In this document: in pieces, positions 14,901 to 23,227 of the stretch
Position numbering within the stretch: position 1 is the first letter of the stretch
Layout of the letters: the number at the start of each line of letters is the position of its first letter
Source: a virus
Virus record (IMG/VR): IMGVR_UViG_3300030382_001549
Span: 1,069 to 29,482 of that record
Length of the DNA: 28,414 nucleotides
Reading direction: 5' to 3' (one strand)
Program-made: the position numbers and the translations under genes
Notes under the pieces: generated by a model
The model's database searches: none
Told to the model about the DNA's origin: nothing
What the model saw: the letters and a program-made list of their open reading frames with translations, nothing else

Positions 14901-15856
14901 TCAGTTCCCTCATCTTGCATTTCTTTAAATACTTCTAACATTCTATCTAAACTACTTATAGTATGCCCTACCCTTCTAGTTAAGTCAGATGTAGGGTCTT
15001 GCATTTTAAGGAATATATTTCTTAAGGATGTACCAGCAATAGAAGCTTCAATACCTGTATCAGACAATTTAGCCATAATAGCTGTTGTTTCTTCAATAGA
15101 AAATCCAGCCATAGTTGCAATTGGAGCAACTTTAGTCATAGATGTTTGCCATTTCTCAATATCTAAAGCAGAACTTGTAAATGCTACAGCCATAACATCT
15201 ACCACTCTACCAGCTTCAGTAGCGTCTAACTGAAAACCTCTAATAGCGTTACCAGCAACAGTAGCCGCTCTAGCTAAATCACTTCCTGTAGCAATAGACA
15301 AGTTAATTGTAGCTTGTGTAGCGTCTAATATTTCATCAGTTGTAAATCCTAATTTAGAAAGGTTTAGCTGTAAGTTAGCCACTTCAGAAGCAGTAAAGAA
15401 TGTTGAACGACCTAACTCTTGAGCTGAATCTGATAACTGTCTAAATTCCTGAGTATTAGCACCACTAACAGCTCTTACTTTAGCCATAGTAAATTCAAAC
15501 TCAGTAAATGTTCCAATCATTGTCGTTAAAGCTTGGCTAACTCTCCTAAAGGCAGTTACTAATATAGAGAAAGCTGCAGCTCCCTGTATAACTCCCATAG
15601 TCATTGACTTTTGAAGTTTATTTGATTTTCTAGCTACATCATTAGCTCCTGACATTGCTTTCTTTAACTCTCTAAGCTCTTTTGCTTGAAATTTAATAGA
15701 CTTAGATGTCTTTCCGTAAGCATCAGCATCTCCCTTACTTTGTTTAGCATTGTCTCTTTGCTGTTTTCTTAATCTCTTAAGACTATCTTCAAGTTCTTTT
15801 ATTCTACGAACTCCCTCAACCTTTACATTTATTATCTTATTTACTTTTCCTGCCAT
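11987..15856 (-). CDS. Tail tape measure protein
   Basis: This is the longest gene (1289 residues). Residues 1-80 are basic and coiled. Residues about 115-390 carry the core of the TP901-type tape measure family: FEFTMAKVRAVSG, STFFTASEVANLQLNLSKLGF, GFQLDATEAGRVVDVMAVAFTSSALD and a TGIEASIAGTSLRNIF segment. Hydrophobic Ala/Gly-rich stretches at about 425-500 and near 1120-1140 fit membrane-insertion segments. A long helical middle, with an acidic D/G/P patch near residue 825, precedes a C-terminal region with FADGGMVYGNSHSQGGE and VELEGGEAVINK. It sets tail length and probably helps DNA cross the envelope. At about 1.5 Å per residue in helix it would suggest a tail of up to about 190 nm, a rough inference. 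Confidence 0.92.
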   Translation of the reverse strand: MAGKVNKIINVKVEGVRRIKELEDSLKRLRKQQRDNAKQSKGDADAYGKTSKSIKFQAKELRELKKAMSGANDVARKSNKLQKSMTMGVIQGAAAFSILVTAFRRVSQALTTMIGTFTEFEFTMAKVRAVSGANTQEFRQLSDSAQELGRSTFFTASEVANLQLNLSKLGFTTDEILDATQATINLSIATGSDLARAATVAGNAIRGFQLDATEAGRVVDVMAVAFTSSALDIEKWQTSMTKVAPIATMAGFSIEETTAIMAKLSDTGIEASIAGTSLRNIFLKMQDPTSDLTRRVGHTISSLDRMLEVFKEMQDEGTDLGEVLTFMDDRQIAAFGTMLHGADDMKALVEELKNADGAGQRMADTVGDTLQGSIFKVKSAFQGLSIALVKNFGKSLQKVLESFAKWLNEIVESDSKIRKLWLQIKTATRFIAALVIGLKPAKIALAAMGTTATGAAGGMSAAAGATAVLSAALKTLRLAIVSTGIGLLVIALGEWVASMMGINEETYKFVSLQDQVNEAMVDASVEIEMVNQSLLNLIDAKTTLNRLTDSEGRLIDKSSVSTLEYNNAKAKEKRALKDINKIRKQYGLTLITEKDLIGDIKKETEELMKVMQDKAMADIYMELEREAVREIVTAKTIRKELQPFLDEMDEWEKDSDLGYTFRENERYLWKKVIAKYIRTAKSNNQDLRMPTYIHEQSNWLAGIFGYGNADEMIAKQKASLEKDTNVAAIGLSRLLEKYEMTMATFLEILDPGQVASIDYMDYLEEYEASPGMHWYDEFSSGLPIGSTAASDEYLKRQREALKEIMESTSQTSLEELLGTDYPDGDGPDDDGPDEEDALWSLQDFMNKARDIVNTAMLDPEISQTLFGKIIGEEDYNLTMLEGQLEAVKQFIAQYDETEHEHNQDIIAAKQKRNDILLKIDKEAFKKSEEEIDKNYDVEKALLEQQRNQGLIDEWTYQAQLHGITGEWLRKKIELYDNANKDISALENQQIINTSEAYRMLIDERDAAISSFAEMGGLIEEMAGDEERLQGLRKVGIAITKAAAVAESIFTLQKEISALADKKKAMYALQAQIQEAGGISTTLAAGFANLFKAGTNAAEGVTKQSGLVFPYNLIAMAGTVLAIISTIASIKSLFGGDYGASAAGAPAPSEGGVSTSGAHGGSKTESMTYYTFGGQHSTFADGGMVYGNSHSQGGEMFALGGRVVELEGGEAVINKRSTSMFRSQLSAMNSAGGGVRFADGGVTNNPSFAQTEFDVMNQGANKESSKVVVVEADITSTQNTVKTIEAEATF

Positions 15857-15869
15857 ATTTTTTTATTTA

Positions 15870-16388
15870 TTAACCTGCTACTACATCTATTATTTTACCT
15901 TCTTCATTTAAGAAACTTAAATATTCATTTACAGCTTCATTAAAAGCTGAATCTAAACTATTGTATAATCCCTCTTGTTCTGCCATCATATCTGCTTTAC
16001 CTGAAAAATCACTCCTTCCCGCAGATTCAGCCATTCCACGCTCAGTCGGCCAACCTTCCTCATTTAATTCTTTTGCTATTTTACTAGCTATAGCGCTTAA
16101 ATCTCCCTCAAAACCACCTTTTAACTCCATCCACCTATAAATAACATTTTTTTTAACATTAGTAGGGTATTTTTGTTTACCATAATTATCAATCCTTTCC
16201 CAATAATACCTACTATTACCTATTGATAACTGAACTAAATCTGAATCTTCCTTAATACTAAAATAAAAACCTCTGGTAAGAGCTCCTGAAGCACTATGAC
16301 CCTGCTCTTCAATTATCATAGTCATATACTTTATAAGCCTATCTCCTATATACCCTAGTTCTCTTTTTATTTCACTTTTTTCTGCCAT
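15870..16388 (-). CDS. Small tail/neck protein, possibly HK97-gp10-like
   Basis: The 172-residue protein has an N-terminal helical part, SASGALTRGFYFSIKEDSDLVQLSIG, and a segment with YYWERIDNYGKQKYP, followed by helices and an acidic C-terminus. The sequence of a 'SGxLxxSF…YxxxxdxGrkP' type is what one sees in HK97 gp10-like tail-completion proteins, though the match is from memory and loose. It precedes the tape measure gene by 13 bases and its start overlaps the upstream stop by one base. A tail-terminator or neck role would fit, since no other gene in the window clearly fills it. Confidence 0.5.
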   Translation of the reverse strand: MAEKSEIKRELGYIGDRLIKYMTMIIEEQGHSASGALTRGFYFSIKEDSDLVQLSIGNSRYYWERIDNYGKQKYPTNVKKNVIYRWMELKGGFEGDLSAIASKIAKELNEEGWPTERGMAESAGRSDFSGKADMMAEQEGLYNSLDSAFNEAVNEYLSFLNEEGKIIDVVAG

Positions 16389-16726
16389 TACAAATTATTT
16401 CTTGCTAATGGAACTCCTACATTATTACCAATATTTACTAATGATTGTATGACTGGTATTAAATTGCCATACGAATCAGTAAAAAGAACAGGTAAGAATA
16501 TATCTTCTGTAACCTTATTAACTTCTGTTATTAAAGTCTCTCCCTCACAACACGCTCCTCTATCATCATCAGTGCTAATGTCAGTAACAATAGGCTGAGT
16601 CATATATATCGGTCCTCCTCTTTCTGTAAGAACCCCCTCCTTATTAACACTTAAAACAGATGCAGTTGGAGATTTAGATTGCACATCTGCTAGTGTTGGT
16701 TTGCTTGATTTTATTGTTCCTTCCAT
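16388..16726 (-). CDS. Small tail-operon protein of 112 residues
   Basis: The 112-residue product is hydrophilic with some beta character. It has SSKPTLADVQSKSPTASVLSVN at the start, a Cys pair (GACCEGE) near residue 60 and a C-terminal stretch LFTDSYGNLIPVIQSLVNIGNN. I do not recognise a family. It lies between the large tail-tip protein and the gp10-like protein. The next ATG overlaps its stop by one base, so it is translated as part of the same operon and is probably a tail or tail-assembly protein. Confidence 0.5.
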   Translation of the reverse strand: MEGTIKSSKPTLADVQSKSPTASVLSVNKEGVLTERGGPIYMTQPIVTDISTDDDRGACCEGETLITEVNKVTEDIFLPVLFTDSYGNLIPVIQSLVNIGNNVGVPLARNNL

Positions 16727-16751
16727 ATTTTATAATTTAATTACTTCAAAT

Positions 16752-19700
16752 TTATGTGTATGTGTTATAGGTCTTGGAGCCTGTCCATTGTATAAACTCA
16801 ACTTTTGTTGTTGTATTTTTTAAGGGAGCATAATCAACAATTTTATTTATTCTCCAATAATCTCCATTTATATACGCTAATTTACTTAAATCTAAAGTAG
16901 CTATGTCAGATGATTTTAGGTTTATATACATAGTTCTAATTCTTGGATTTGACTTTAATTGTTCTATCATATTTTTCCAATAGACACTATATAATCCCTC
17001 AACTCTAGTTGGTGTTGATGTCATTGTAGGAGTTATAATTTCATCATTAAATGATAAGTTTGTAAATTTATCTCCTGAATTATTATCCCAATCTACAAAT
17101 GTAGCTCTTGGGGTAGTAGTGTGCTTAGAAGTACTATAAACATTTCCACTTACATTATAAAACTTTTCCCATCCTGTTGGAAGATTAGCGTGGTTAGGGC
17201 TTTGTACCAATCCCTGATAAAGTAGAATTCTTGGATTGTACTTCCATAATTTTTCAGGCCGAGAAGTAACACCAGCTGTAACATAACTTAAGTCCCAACC
17301 ATATATAGATTCTTCTTTATTTATAACAGGAACTAAAGCGGGGTTTCTAGAGGATGTACTACTATATTCTTTAAGGGAGGGGTCCCAATCACACCAAGTT
17401 GATGAGAAAACAGGATTTACAAAGCTTGTTATTCCCTTATTGTAACTCTCTCCTAACTCCTCAAAATAATTAAAGAAGTTATATTCATTTCCCCCTTCCT
17501 TGAATGCATCGTTAATAAACTTCATTAATCCATCAGAGCTATCATTCTTATATTGAAATGATAATTGTTTAGTAAGACCAATATTATATTCATCTTCAAT
17601 TTCTTTTGATAAATCTAATTTATCTGTCCAATCATAAGATAAACTTTTATCTTTGTAAAAATCATTAAAAGGTTCAATATAAACCAATTTACGAGACATA
17701 TCGGTCCTAAATTGAAGATTAAACAAATTAGCAATACCTTTTATGAAATTTACTTGAGATATATTACATGGAAGTATATCGCTGTATTTATATGTTTCGT
17801 CAAAAAGATAATCACTTGTGGACATATCAACCTTAAAGTATGGAGATTCGTAAAACTCCCACATATTACCTACATTACTACCACTACTAGTATATATCTG
17901 TCCAGCTGGCATGGGAAATACTACATTGTTTAACCCCCCAACTAGTGCACTATACTGTCCTGTAGGAGACCTTAAATGAATATCATTTACAGCAGCTACT
18001 CCCCACCTAACACCAGTAATCGTACCAGTTGTTGATGGGTCCTCCGCCTTAGCTTTTACCCTTACTTTTATTTCAATCTCATCTCCAGCAGTATAAGCTC
18101 TTGTACCTGAATCTATTTCTGCTCTAACACAAGCTAACATAGGAATGGTAGTTGAAATATATTGAGCTGACTGAATACCTACAGTAGTAGTTGATGTAGT
18201 AGTGTCTCTACCTATCTCAGTGTTAAAAGTATAGCTGCCAACTTGTGAATTAGCATCTGAGGTTTCTTGAATAATAGTTCCATTTATCCATAAACTTACA
18301 TATACATTCAAATTAGCTTTAGCGTACTGGTTCGCCGAAGTATTTTCAAAATCCCCTATCACTAAACATATTACAGATTCTATATCGTAGTGCCCTGATT
18401 TAGGGCAAGTCCACACTCCTGTAGATGTATCATAATCTCCATTTACATCACTAACTACTTTATCATTTATTACTGTCAGGTAGCCTGTGGATGTAAAGGA
18501 AGATGAGTTAATACTATTCGCATTAGCAGCACTTAAAATTTGATAATCTGTTGCAGATATTGTACTATCCCATATACCTTTATCGCCACCTGTCGGCTCA
18601 TCAAGATTCCAATAATCTCTTGAAATCATAACTTCAGAAACTTGATTGCTTAGTTTCTTCTCATCAGGGGGGAAGTGGCATATTAATTTTTTGAAATCAA
18701 CATCATCTATAAAATTACTTACAAATTGATATCCAACACTATTAAAAATATTTTCAATAATATTATAAAGATAAAATGATGGTCTAAAATCGTGTCCCCT
18801 CTGAGCTTTCTCTCCCTGCTCACTCTCTTTATTTCCAACATATGGACCGTGTCCCTCAACATACCACTCTCCATAATCTATTAATGGATAAACAATATCA
18901 CTTGTAGCTTGTGTTTCTGTCCAACTATTTTCTGTGTTAGTTTTATTATATTCTATTGTTCTGATTGACCTAAGAGAAACATTATCAAGAGTACCTATAA
19001 ATCCACCCGACCCTGAATTTAAACGAAAGGTACTTAGATTAGTGCCAGTTCCCGCATCTCCAAAAATAAATTGATAACTCCACACTCCAACACCGTCAGC
19101 TCCTGACCACACAGAAGTGTCTCCAGCGCTATTTGTTATACTTCCTTCTAAAGAGCCACTCGTGTAAGCTGTTATTTCAAAAGAAACTTCATATTTTTCT
19201 CCAACAGCTAATTTTTGATTTATAGCTAATACATCTTGGTCTAATTGTTTGTATATTGCCATAAACCACTGTATATGTCCATTATACCAAAGTAAACCAG
19301 TAGAGCCTAGTGAGTAAATCCAATTTCCAGACACACCACTTAATACCTGAACACCAAAGCTACCATTCACTATTAATTCCCCATATCTATCAAATGTATC
19401 ACAAATATTTTTATTTTTTATTTGAGATAGCCACCCATAATTACCCCCAAAAATAGTGCAAGAATAAGATAATGGTCTTGATGACTGTCTGCTTCCTTTT
19501 ATCTGAATCTTACCATTAAAAAAATCTACAGAATCTATTAATATTCTACAATCTTTTAATCCAACAATATCTTTAACATCATCTATTTTCGCATTATATA
19601 TATTGTCAAATAATTTATTATTATTTTTTGTAGCTGGTATATCAAATGATTTTGAAAAATCTCCAAATCTTGAGTCTAAATCTCTACCATCTGAAACAAG

Positions 19701-19799
19701 GTATGATATAGCTAGGGGAAAATTCTCACTATCAGTAATATCTAGTGTTCCTAAAACACTATTATCATAATCTAGTATCTGTACATCTATTTTCGCCAT
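16752..19799 (-). CDS. Large tail-tip protein with carbohydrate-binding-like inserts
   Basis: This 1015-residue protein has an N-terminal domain (1-140; RFGDFSKSFDIPATKNN, DSVDFFNGKIQIKG) typical in my memory of Bacteroidetes phage baseplate/tail-tip proteins. Residues about 143-278 look like an inserted carbohydrate-binding module: it opens with IVNGSFG, has EKYEVSFEITAYTSGSLEGSI and closes with GTLDNVSL. Residues about 445-600 resemble a C1q/TNF-type jelly roll (NGDYDTSTGVWTCPKSGHYD). The scaffold then resumes (VNFIKGIANLFNLQFRTD…) to the C-terminus. It probably forms the tail hub and displays two sugar-binding-type domains for host attachment. Domain names are pattern judgements. Confidence 0.7.
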   Translation of the reverse strand: MAKIDVQILDYDNSVLGTLDITDSENFPLAISYLVSDGRDLDSRFGDFSKSFDIPATKNNNKLFDNIYNAKIDDVKDIVGLKDCRILIDSVDFFNGKIQIKGSRQSSRPLSYSCTIFGGNYGWLSQIKNKNICDTFDRYGELIVNGSFGVQVLSGVSGNWIYSLGSTGLLWYNGHIQWFMAIYKQLDQDVLAINQKLAVGEKYEVSFEITAYTSGSLEGSITNSAGDTSVWSGADGVGVWSYQFIFGDAGTGTNLSTFRLNSGSGGFIGTLDNVSLRSIRTIEYNKTNTENSWTETQATSDIVYPLIDYGEWYVEGHGPYVGNKESEQGEKAQRGHDFRPSFYLYNIIENIFNSVGYQFVSNFIDDVDFKKLICHFPPDEKKLSNQVSEVMISRDYWNLDEPTGGDKGIWDSTISATDYQILSAANANSINSSSFTSTGYLTVINDKVVSDVNGDYDTSTGVWTCPKSGHYDIESVICLVIGDFENTSANQYAKANLNVYVSLWINGTIIQETSDANSQVGSYTFNTEIGRDTTTSTTTVGIQSAQYISTTIPMLACVRAEIDSGTRAYTAGDEIEIKVRVKAKAEDPSTTGTITGVRWGVAAVNDIHLRSPTGQYSALVGGLNNVVFPMPAGQIYTSSGSNVGNMWEFYESPYFKVDMSTSDYLFDETYKYSDILPCNISQVNFIKGIANLFNLQFRTDMSRKLVYIEPFNDFYKDKSLSYDWTDKLDLSKEIEDEYNIGLTKQLSFQYKNDSSDGLMKFINDAFKEGGNEYNFFNYFEELGESYNKGITSFVNPVFSSTWCDWDPSLKEYSSTSSRNPALVPVINKEESIYGWDLSYVTAGVTSRPEKLWKYNPRILLYQGLVQSPNHANLPTGWEKFYNVSGNVYSTSKHTTTPRATFVDWDNNSGDKFTNLSFNDEIITPTMTSTPTRVEGLYSVYWKNMIEQLKSNPRIRTMYINLKSSDIATLDLSKLAYINGDYWRINKIVDYAPLKNTTTKVEFIQWTGSKTYNTYT

Positions 19800-21559
19800 T
19801 AGTTAGATTGTGTGTTTAATTTATGGGAATATGTATATTCTATATTAAATTTAACAAGTCCTAAACTTTCATCTACAGTACTTACTGTTGAATTATTTAT
19901 AATTACAGGGAAATAATCTTTTTCTGATGGATGAGACGCAGGATTGTGTTCCTTAGCTCTTTCACTAGCTGCGTTTTGTAATTCTATCCAAACATTTGGA
20001 GATGTTACTATTTCTTCTAACCATTTAGCTTGAACTGAATTTAAGGGGTCTGTAAATACACTACCTTTTTCTGTAGCTGTCATTCCTAAAGTTTCTATAG
20101 ATGGTTTATATGTATCAGCTCCTAATGTGTCTTGGGGGTCGTTAAATGTAGTTGCAGAGCTATAATATCCATATTCCTGTATATATCTCATGTCTGTAGT
20201 TTGTCTCTCAAAAAATGTTTTAACAACATCTACCCCCTCTGTGGTATTTCTTTTAGCTGTATAACTATCTATACCCCCCATTCTATTTACCCAATGAAAT
20301 CTTACAAAAGGGAAAGCGTTATTTGCTGGCTGTCTATCTATCTTAAAATTTCTTGTCTCACTACAGGTATAACTTGCAACACCCCCCGCTGTAGGATTTA
20401 TATATAGAACAGCTGTATAGTACTCTGTATCATCTGTTATCCCCACCCCTGACCAACCACTAAGAGTATTCAAATATGAGGGAGATACATTTTGCATTAT
20501 ATACTTACCCACATACCCTGAAGAATCAAAATGACTTATTAAGTTGGCAACAGCAGGGTCTTGACCACAAGTTGTTCTCCAATCTCTGCAATTAACATAG
20601 TTTGAAGCTCCAGCATAAGTATAAGCTGTTATACGCATATGGAAATCACTAGCTATTATTCCTGTATTATCAGTTATAAATTTTTCTAAATAATATGATA
20701 ACCACTCTGCTTCTTCATCCATCCTTACAAGTTTCATGGATTCATAAGGAGGAATTTCTATAGCTGAATTATTTGCATTTGGGCATAAAGAGAAAAATTT
20801 ACCCCTACGATTGCTGGCAGAGGAATATGCCGCTGTATTTATTCTCCATAAATTAAGATTTCCATACCACCCCGTATATTGAGGAACGCTATTTATTATA
20901 GGATATGAGTAAGTATTTTTTCTTACATCATTAGTACCATCATCTGCAATTACTAAATTATTACTAGCTGTAGTTTCTTTTACTTCAAATCTAATTTGAA
21001 CATCAATAAATCTAACAGACCCCTGAACAGATGTAAAAGGGTATAAATCATTCGTTGAATAATGACCTCCCATTTGATATGTGTCAGACATAGCTCCTTT
21101 TTTTATTGGAACTAAAGTATAAGATAGATAATTTTTTACAAGGGGAGCGATATCAACAGTAAAAGTATGGTAGTTAATAGCCGTGTCCCATGTACCTGAT
21201 TGGGGATTTATACCTTCATTAGCTTTGTATGGTAAATCTCTTGATTTTCTTAATGTTCCAGCTAGCACCATATTAGTAGCTCCTGTTGAGTTATTTACAG
21301 TCCTAGAGTCATAATAATCTATACCAATATAAACATCAAACAAAGCGTTTACTAAATCTCCCCCTGTTAAAGCTGAATCTAATGAAGTGTTAGTTATTCT
21401 AGGAAGTGTACTACCCCATCCAATTTGATATACTAAAGGTTGATTACATGAAATTAGTCTAGCTTGGTCATTTTTAGTATATCCTGATGTAGCATATGTT
21501 CCGTAAGGGGTTTTTATTAGAGATACTGCTGCTACTCCTCCGTTTAAATTAACTGCCAT
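19799..21559 (-). CDS. Tail/baseplate protein of 586 residues
   Basis: The 586-residue protein is beta-rich and starts MAVNLNGGVAAVSLIKTPYG. Near residue 425 it has a segment RFHWVNRMGGIDSYTAKRN, which I remember as a recurrent hallmark of Bacteroidetes phage tail proteins encoded next to the tail-tip gene. YTWYGNLNLW-like and ESMKLVRMDEEAEWLSYY segments lie in the middle, and the C-terminus (VDESLGLVKFNIEYTYSHKLN) is strand-like. It overlaps the tail-tip gene by one base. A distal tail or baseplate ring protein is the best reading. No sheath-protein signature was seen, supporting a non-contractile tail. Confidence 0.65.
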   Translation of the reverse strand: MAVNLNGGVAAVSLIKTPYGTYATSGYTKNDQARLISCNQPLVYQIGWGSTLPRITNTSLDSALTGGDLVNALFDVYIGIDYYDSRTVNNSTGATNMVLAGTLRKSRDLPYKANEGINPQSGTWDTAINYHTFTVDIAPLVKNYLSYTLVPIKKGAMSDTYQMGGHYSTNDLYPFTSVQGSVRFIDVQIRFEVKETTASNNLVIADDGTNDVRKNTYSYPIINSVPQYTGWYGNLNLWRINTAAYSSASNRRGKFFSLCPNANNSAIEIPPYESMKLVRMDEEAEWLSYYLEKFITDNTGIIASDFHMRITAYTYAGASNYVNCRDWRTTCGQDPAVANLISHFDSSGYVGKYIMQNVSPSYLNTLSGWSGVGITDDTEYYTAVLYINPTAGGVASYTCSETRNFKIDRQPANNAFPFVRFHWVNRMGGIDSYTAKRNTTEGVDVVKTFFERQTTDMRYIQEYGYYSSATTFNDPQDTLGADTYKPSIETLGMTATEKGSVFTDPLNSVQAKWLEEIVTSPNVWIELQNAASERAKEHNPASHPSEKDYFPVIINNSTVSTVDESLGLVKFNIEYTYSHKLNTQSN

Positions 21560-21561
21560 AT

Positions 21562-22761
21562 TTAATAAATTTTATATTTGTTATTCAAATAAGTTAGTAC
21601 TTGTGATTTTTCAGTAGCATCAAGAGCTTTATCATATCCAATTATCTCCGCTATATTACCATCTAAAAACTCTATATTATCTGTTGCTAATTGCCCACAT
21701 CCTATCTGAAATGGAGTTGTACTATAATTTGCTAATGTAAATGCACTAGTAACTTCTGTGTAACCACCTCCATTAATACTTATACTTATCTTATAATCAT
21801 CAGGAGGGTCTGCTTGTAATTTACAACAGTATATAGCCCATTCATCTATATCAGCGGCTACAGTATTAGTAATCTCATCGCCGCCAGCTTTAGTGTACCC
21901 TATAATAGTAGATAACTTATATTTAATCGTACATATCGTTGTGTCCCCTCTATTCATACTAAACAATGTTTGAGTTGGAACTGCCGACTCATCATCACAT
22001 TTAGAAACTATAAAGAAAGTCATTTCTCCTGAACTAAATGGAGAGTTAGCTATTGAGAGCATATTATCATCTGTCCCATCAAAAACTATTTGAGCTTTAT
22101 CGGAAGGACCATCATATCCATATCTTAAAGGCTGAGTCTCACTATCAGTTTGTGATACATCACTACTTACATCTGATTGGTCTGCCCAAGCACTTACTTG
22201 TTTAGTTGGAATACTGAAAGTAACACTACTATCTGCTTTTAACCATAGTTTTAATTCTGTTATAGTGTTAGGATATAGAGATTTTGGAGTAAAACATCTT
22301 GTAAACATCCTCATATCAAATCTCATTGTTATTCTACATAACTTATCATTCTTATCATTTTTTATTCTATCTATCTGTACTGTTTCTTTATCTATATAAA
22401 CTTCTGTTGGAGTAGGAGATTGATTAGTAGAAGGATTAACAATAGTTCCTCCCGAATAATTTATTAAAACATTATCTAACCATTCTAACGCTAAATCTTG
22501 TAGGTTATCCCATCTTTGTTGTAGCGTTACTGCATTTTGAGCAGCAGTTTGATAACTATTGTAAAACTCCATCTCTACATTATAATATTCCCATCCTTCA
22601 TATATATCAGGCATCCTAGATGTAGGTGGGGTCATAACCATTAAGGGATAAATAGTATCGTGGTCTTGATTTACTTCTCCCTCATACTTAAAAGAGCTAT
22701 CCCCATAAGTCCACTTACTTGTAGCTACAGTTATAAAATCTGTTAGTCTTGTGATAGCCAT
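21562..22761 (-). CDS. Tail protein with C-terminal lectin-like (LamG/ConA) domain
   Basis: Residues 1-165 form a conserved-looking virion domain ending RFDMRMFTRCFTPKSLYPN, similar in memory to free-standing tail proteins of Bacteroidetes phages. Residues about 169-399 read as a concanavalin/LamG-like domain: LKLWLKADSSV, VSAWADQS, IVFDGTDDNMLSI, MTFFIVSK, DEWAIYCCKL, GNIAEIIGYDKAL and YLNNKY. This is the usual pattern of bacterial LamG modules that bind glycans. The fusion suggests that a tail protein displays a sugar-binding domain on the particle. The ATG lies within the preceding 54-residue gene (19-base overlap). Confidence 0.7.
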   Translation of the reverse strand: MAITRLTDFITVATSKWTYGDSSFKYEGEVNQDHDTIYPLMVMTPPTSRMPDIYEGWEYYNVEMEFYNSYQTAAQNAVTLQQRWDNLQDLALEWLDNVLINYSGGTIVNPSTNQSPTPTEVYIDKETVQIDRIKNDKNDKLCRITMRFDMRMFTRCFTPKSLYPNTITELKLWLKADSSVTFSIPTKQVSAWADQSDVSSDVSQTDSETQPLRYGYDGPSDKAQIVFDGTDDNMLSIANSPFSSGEMTFFIVSKCDDESAVPTQTLFSMNRGDTTICTIKYKLSTIIGYTKAGGDEITNTVAADIDEWAIYCCKLQADPPDDYKISISINGGGYTEVTSAFTLANYSTTPFQIGCGQLATDNIEFLDGNIAEIIGYDKALDATEKSQVLTYLNNKYKIY

Positions 22762-22907
22762 AATTCTTTATGTTTATTTTTTCTATTATATTTCTTTTTA
22801 TTCAAATGTATTTTATTGCCAATCATACCATTTTTTCTGTCCTCTTGGATTTCTAACCATTTGACATATTCTTTTAATTTTTTCTTATCTTCTTCTGAAA
22901 TTATCAT
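22743..22907 (-). CDS. Small basic helical protein of 54 residues
   Basis: The frame starts at the ATG at 22907, overlapping the TGA that ends the frameshifted chaperone extension (ATGA), and stops at 22745-22743, 19 bases inside the next gene. It begins MIISEEDKKKLKEYVKWLEI and becomes strongly Lys/Asn-rich. The tight overlaps on both sides and a helix-forming first half argue for a real gene. It is probably translated by re-initiation after the chaperone fusion frame and may act with it in tail assembly. No family was recognised. Confidence 0.6.
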   Translation of the reverse strand: MIISEEDKKKLKEYVKWLEIQEDRKNGMIGNKIHLNKKKYNRKNKHKELWLSQD

Positions 22908-23227
22908 GCTATTTTATTTGGATTCCTAATTTTATCATTAATTGCAGCTTCAAAATCTGTAGTAGCTGTTTGCCAACTCATATATGTTAATACTTTATAT
23001 AGATTTGCGTCCTTCACTGAATCTATACTATTTTTGCCTCCTTTTGTAAACACCCCTTTCTCCGCTATGCTGTATAAACTATTTAACCAACCATAAGGTT
23101 TTATAAACTTTTTATACTCTCCTTCTGTTCTAACTCCACCTGTTGATGTAGTTCTACTTCCGAAGATATTTGAAAATGATTTATCAATTTCATGTTTTGT
23201 ACGCTTAAAAAAAAACTGAACTCCCAA
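22904..23227 (-). CDS. -1 frame extension of the tail-assembly chaperone
   Basis: This frame overlaps the end of the 230-residue chaperone ORF and is entered by -1 slippage at TTTTTTA (23212-23206), not from its own Met at 23227. After the slip the product continues KRTKHEIDKSFSNIFGS… for 100 residues and ends at the TGA at 22906-22904. The predicted fusion is 296 residues, compared with 230 without slippage. The extension has a GEYKKFIKPYGWLNSLY segment that recalls C-terminal parts of unsplit chaperones in related phages. In lambda the analogous gpG-GT product binds the tape measure. A homopolymer sequencing error is the main alternative. Confidence 0.75.
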   Translation of the reverse strand: MGVQFFFKRTKHEIDKSFSNIFGSRTTSTGGVRTEGEYKKFIKPYGWLNSLYSIAEKGVFTKGGKNSIDSVKDANLYKVLTYMSWQTATTDFEAAINDKIRNPNKIA

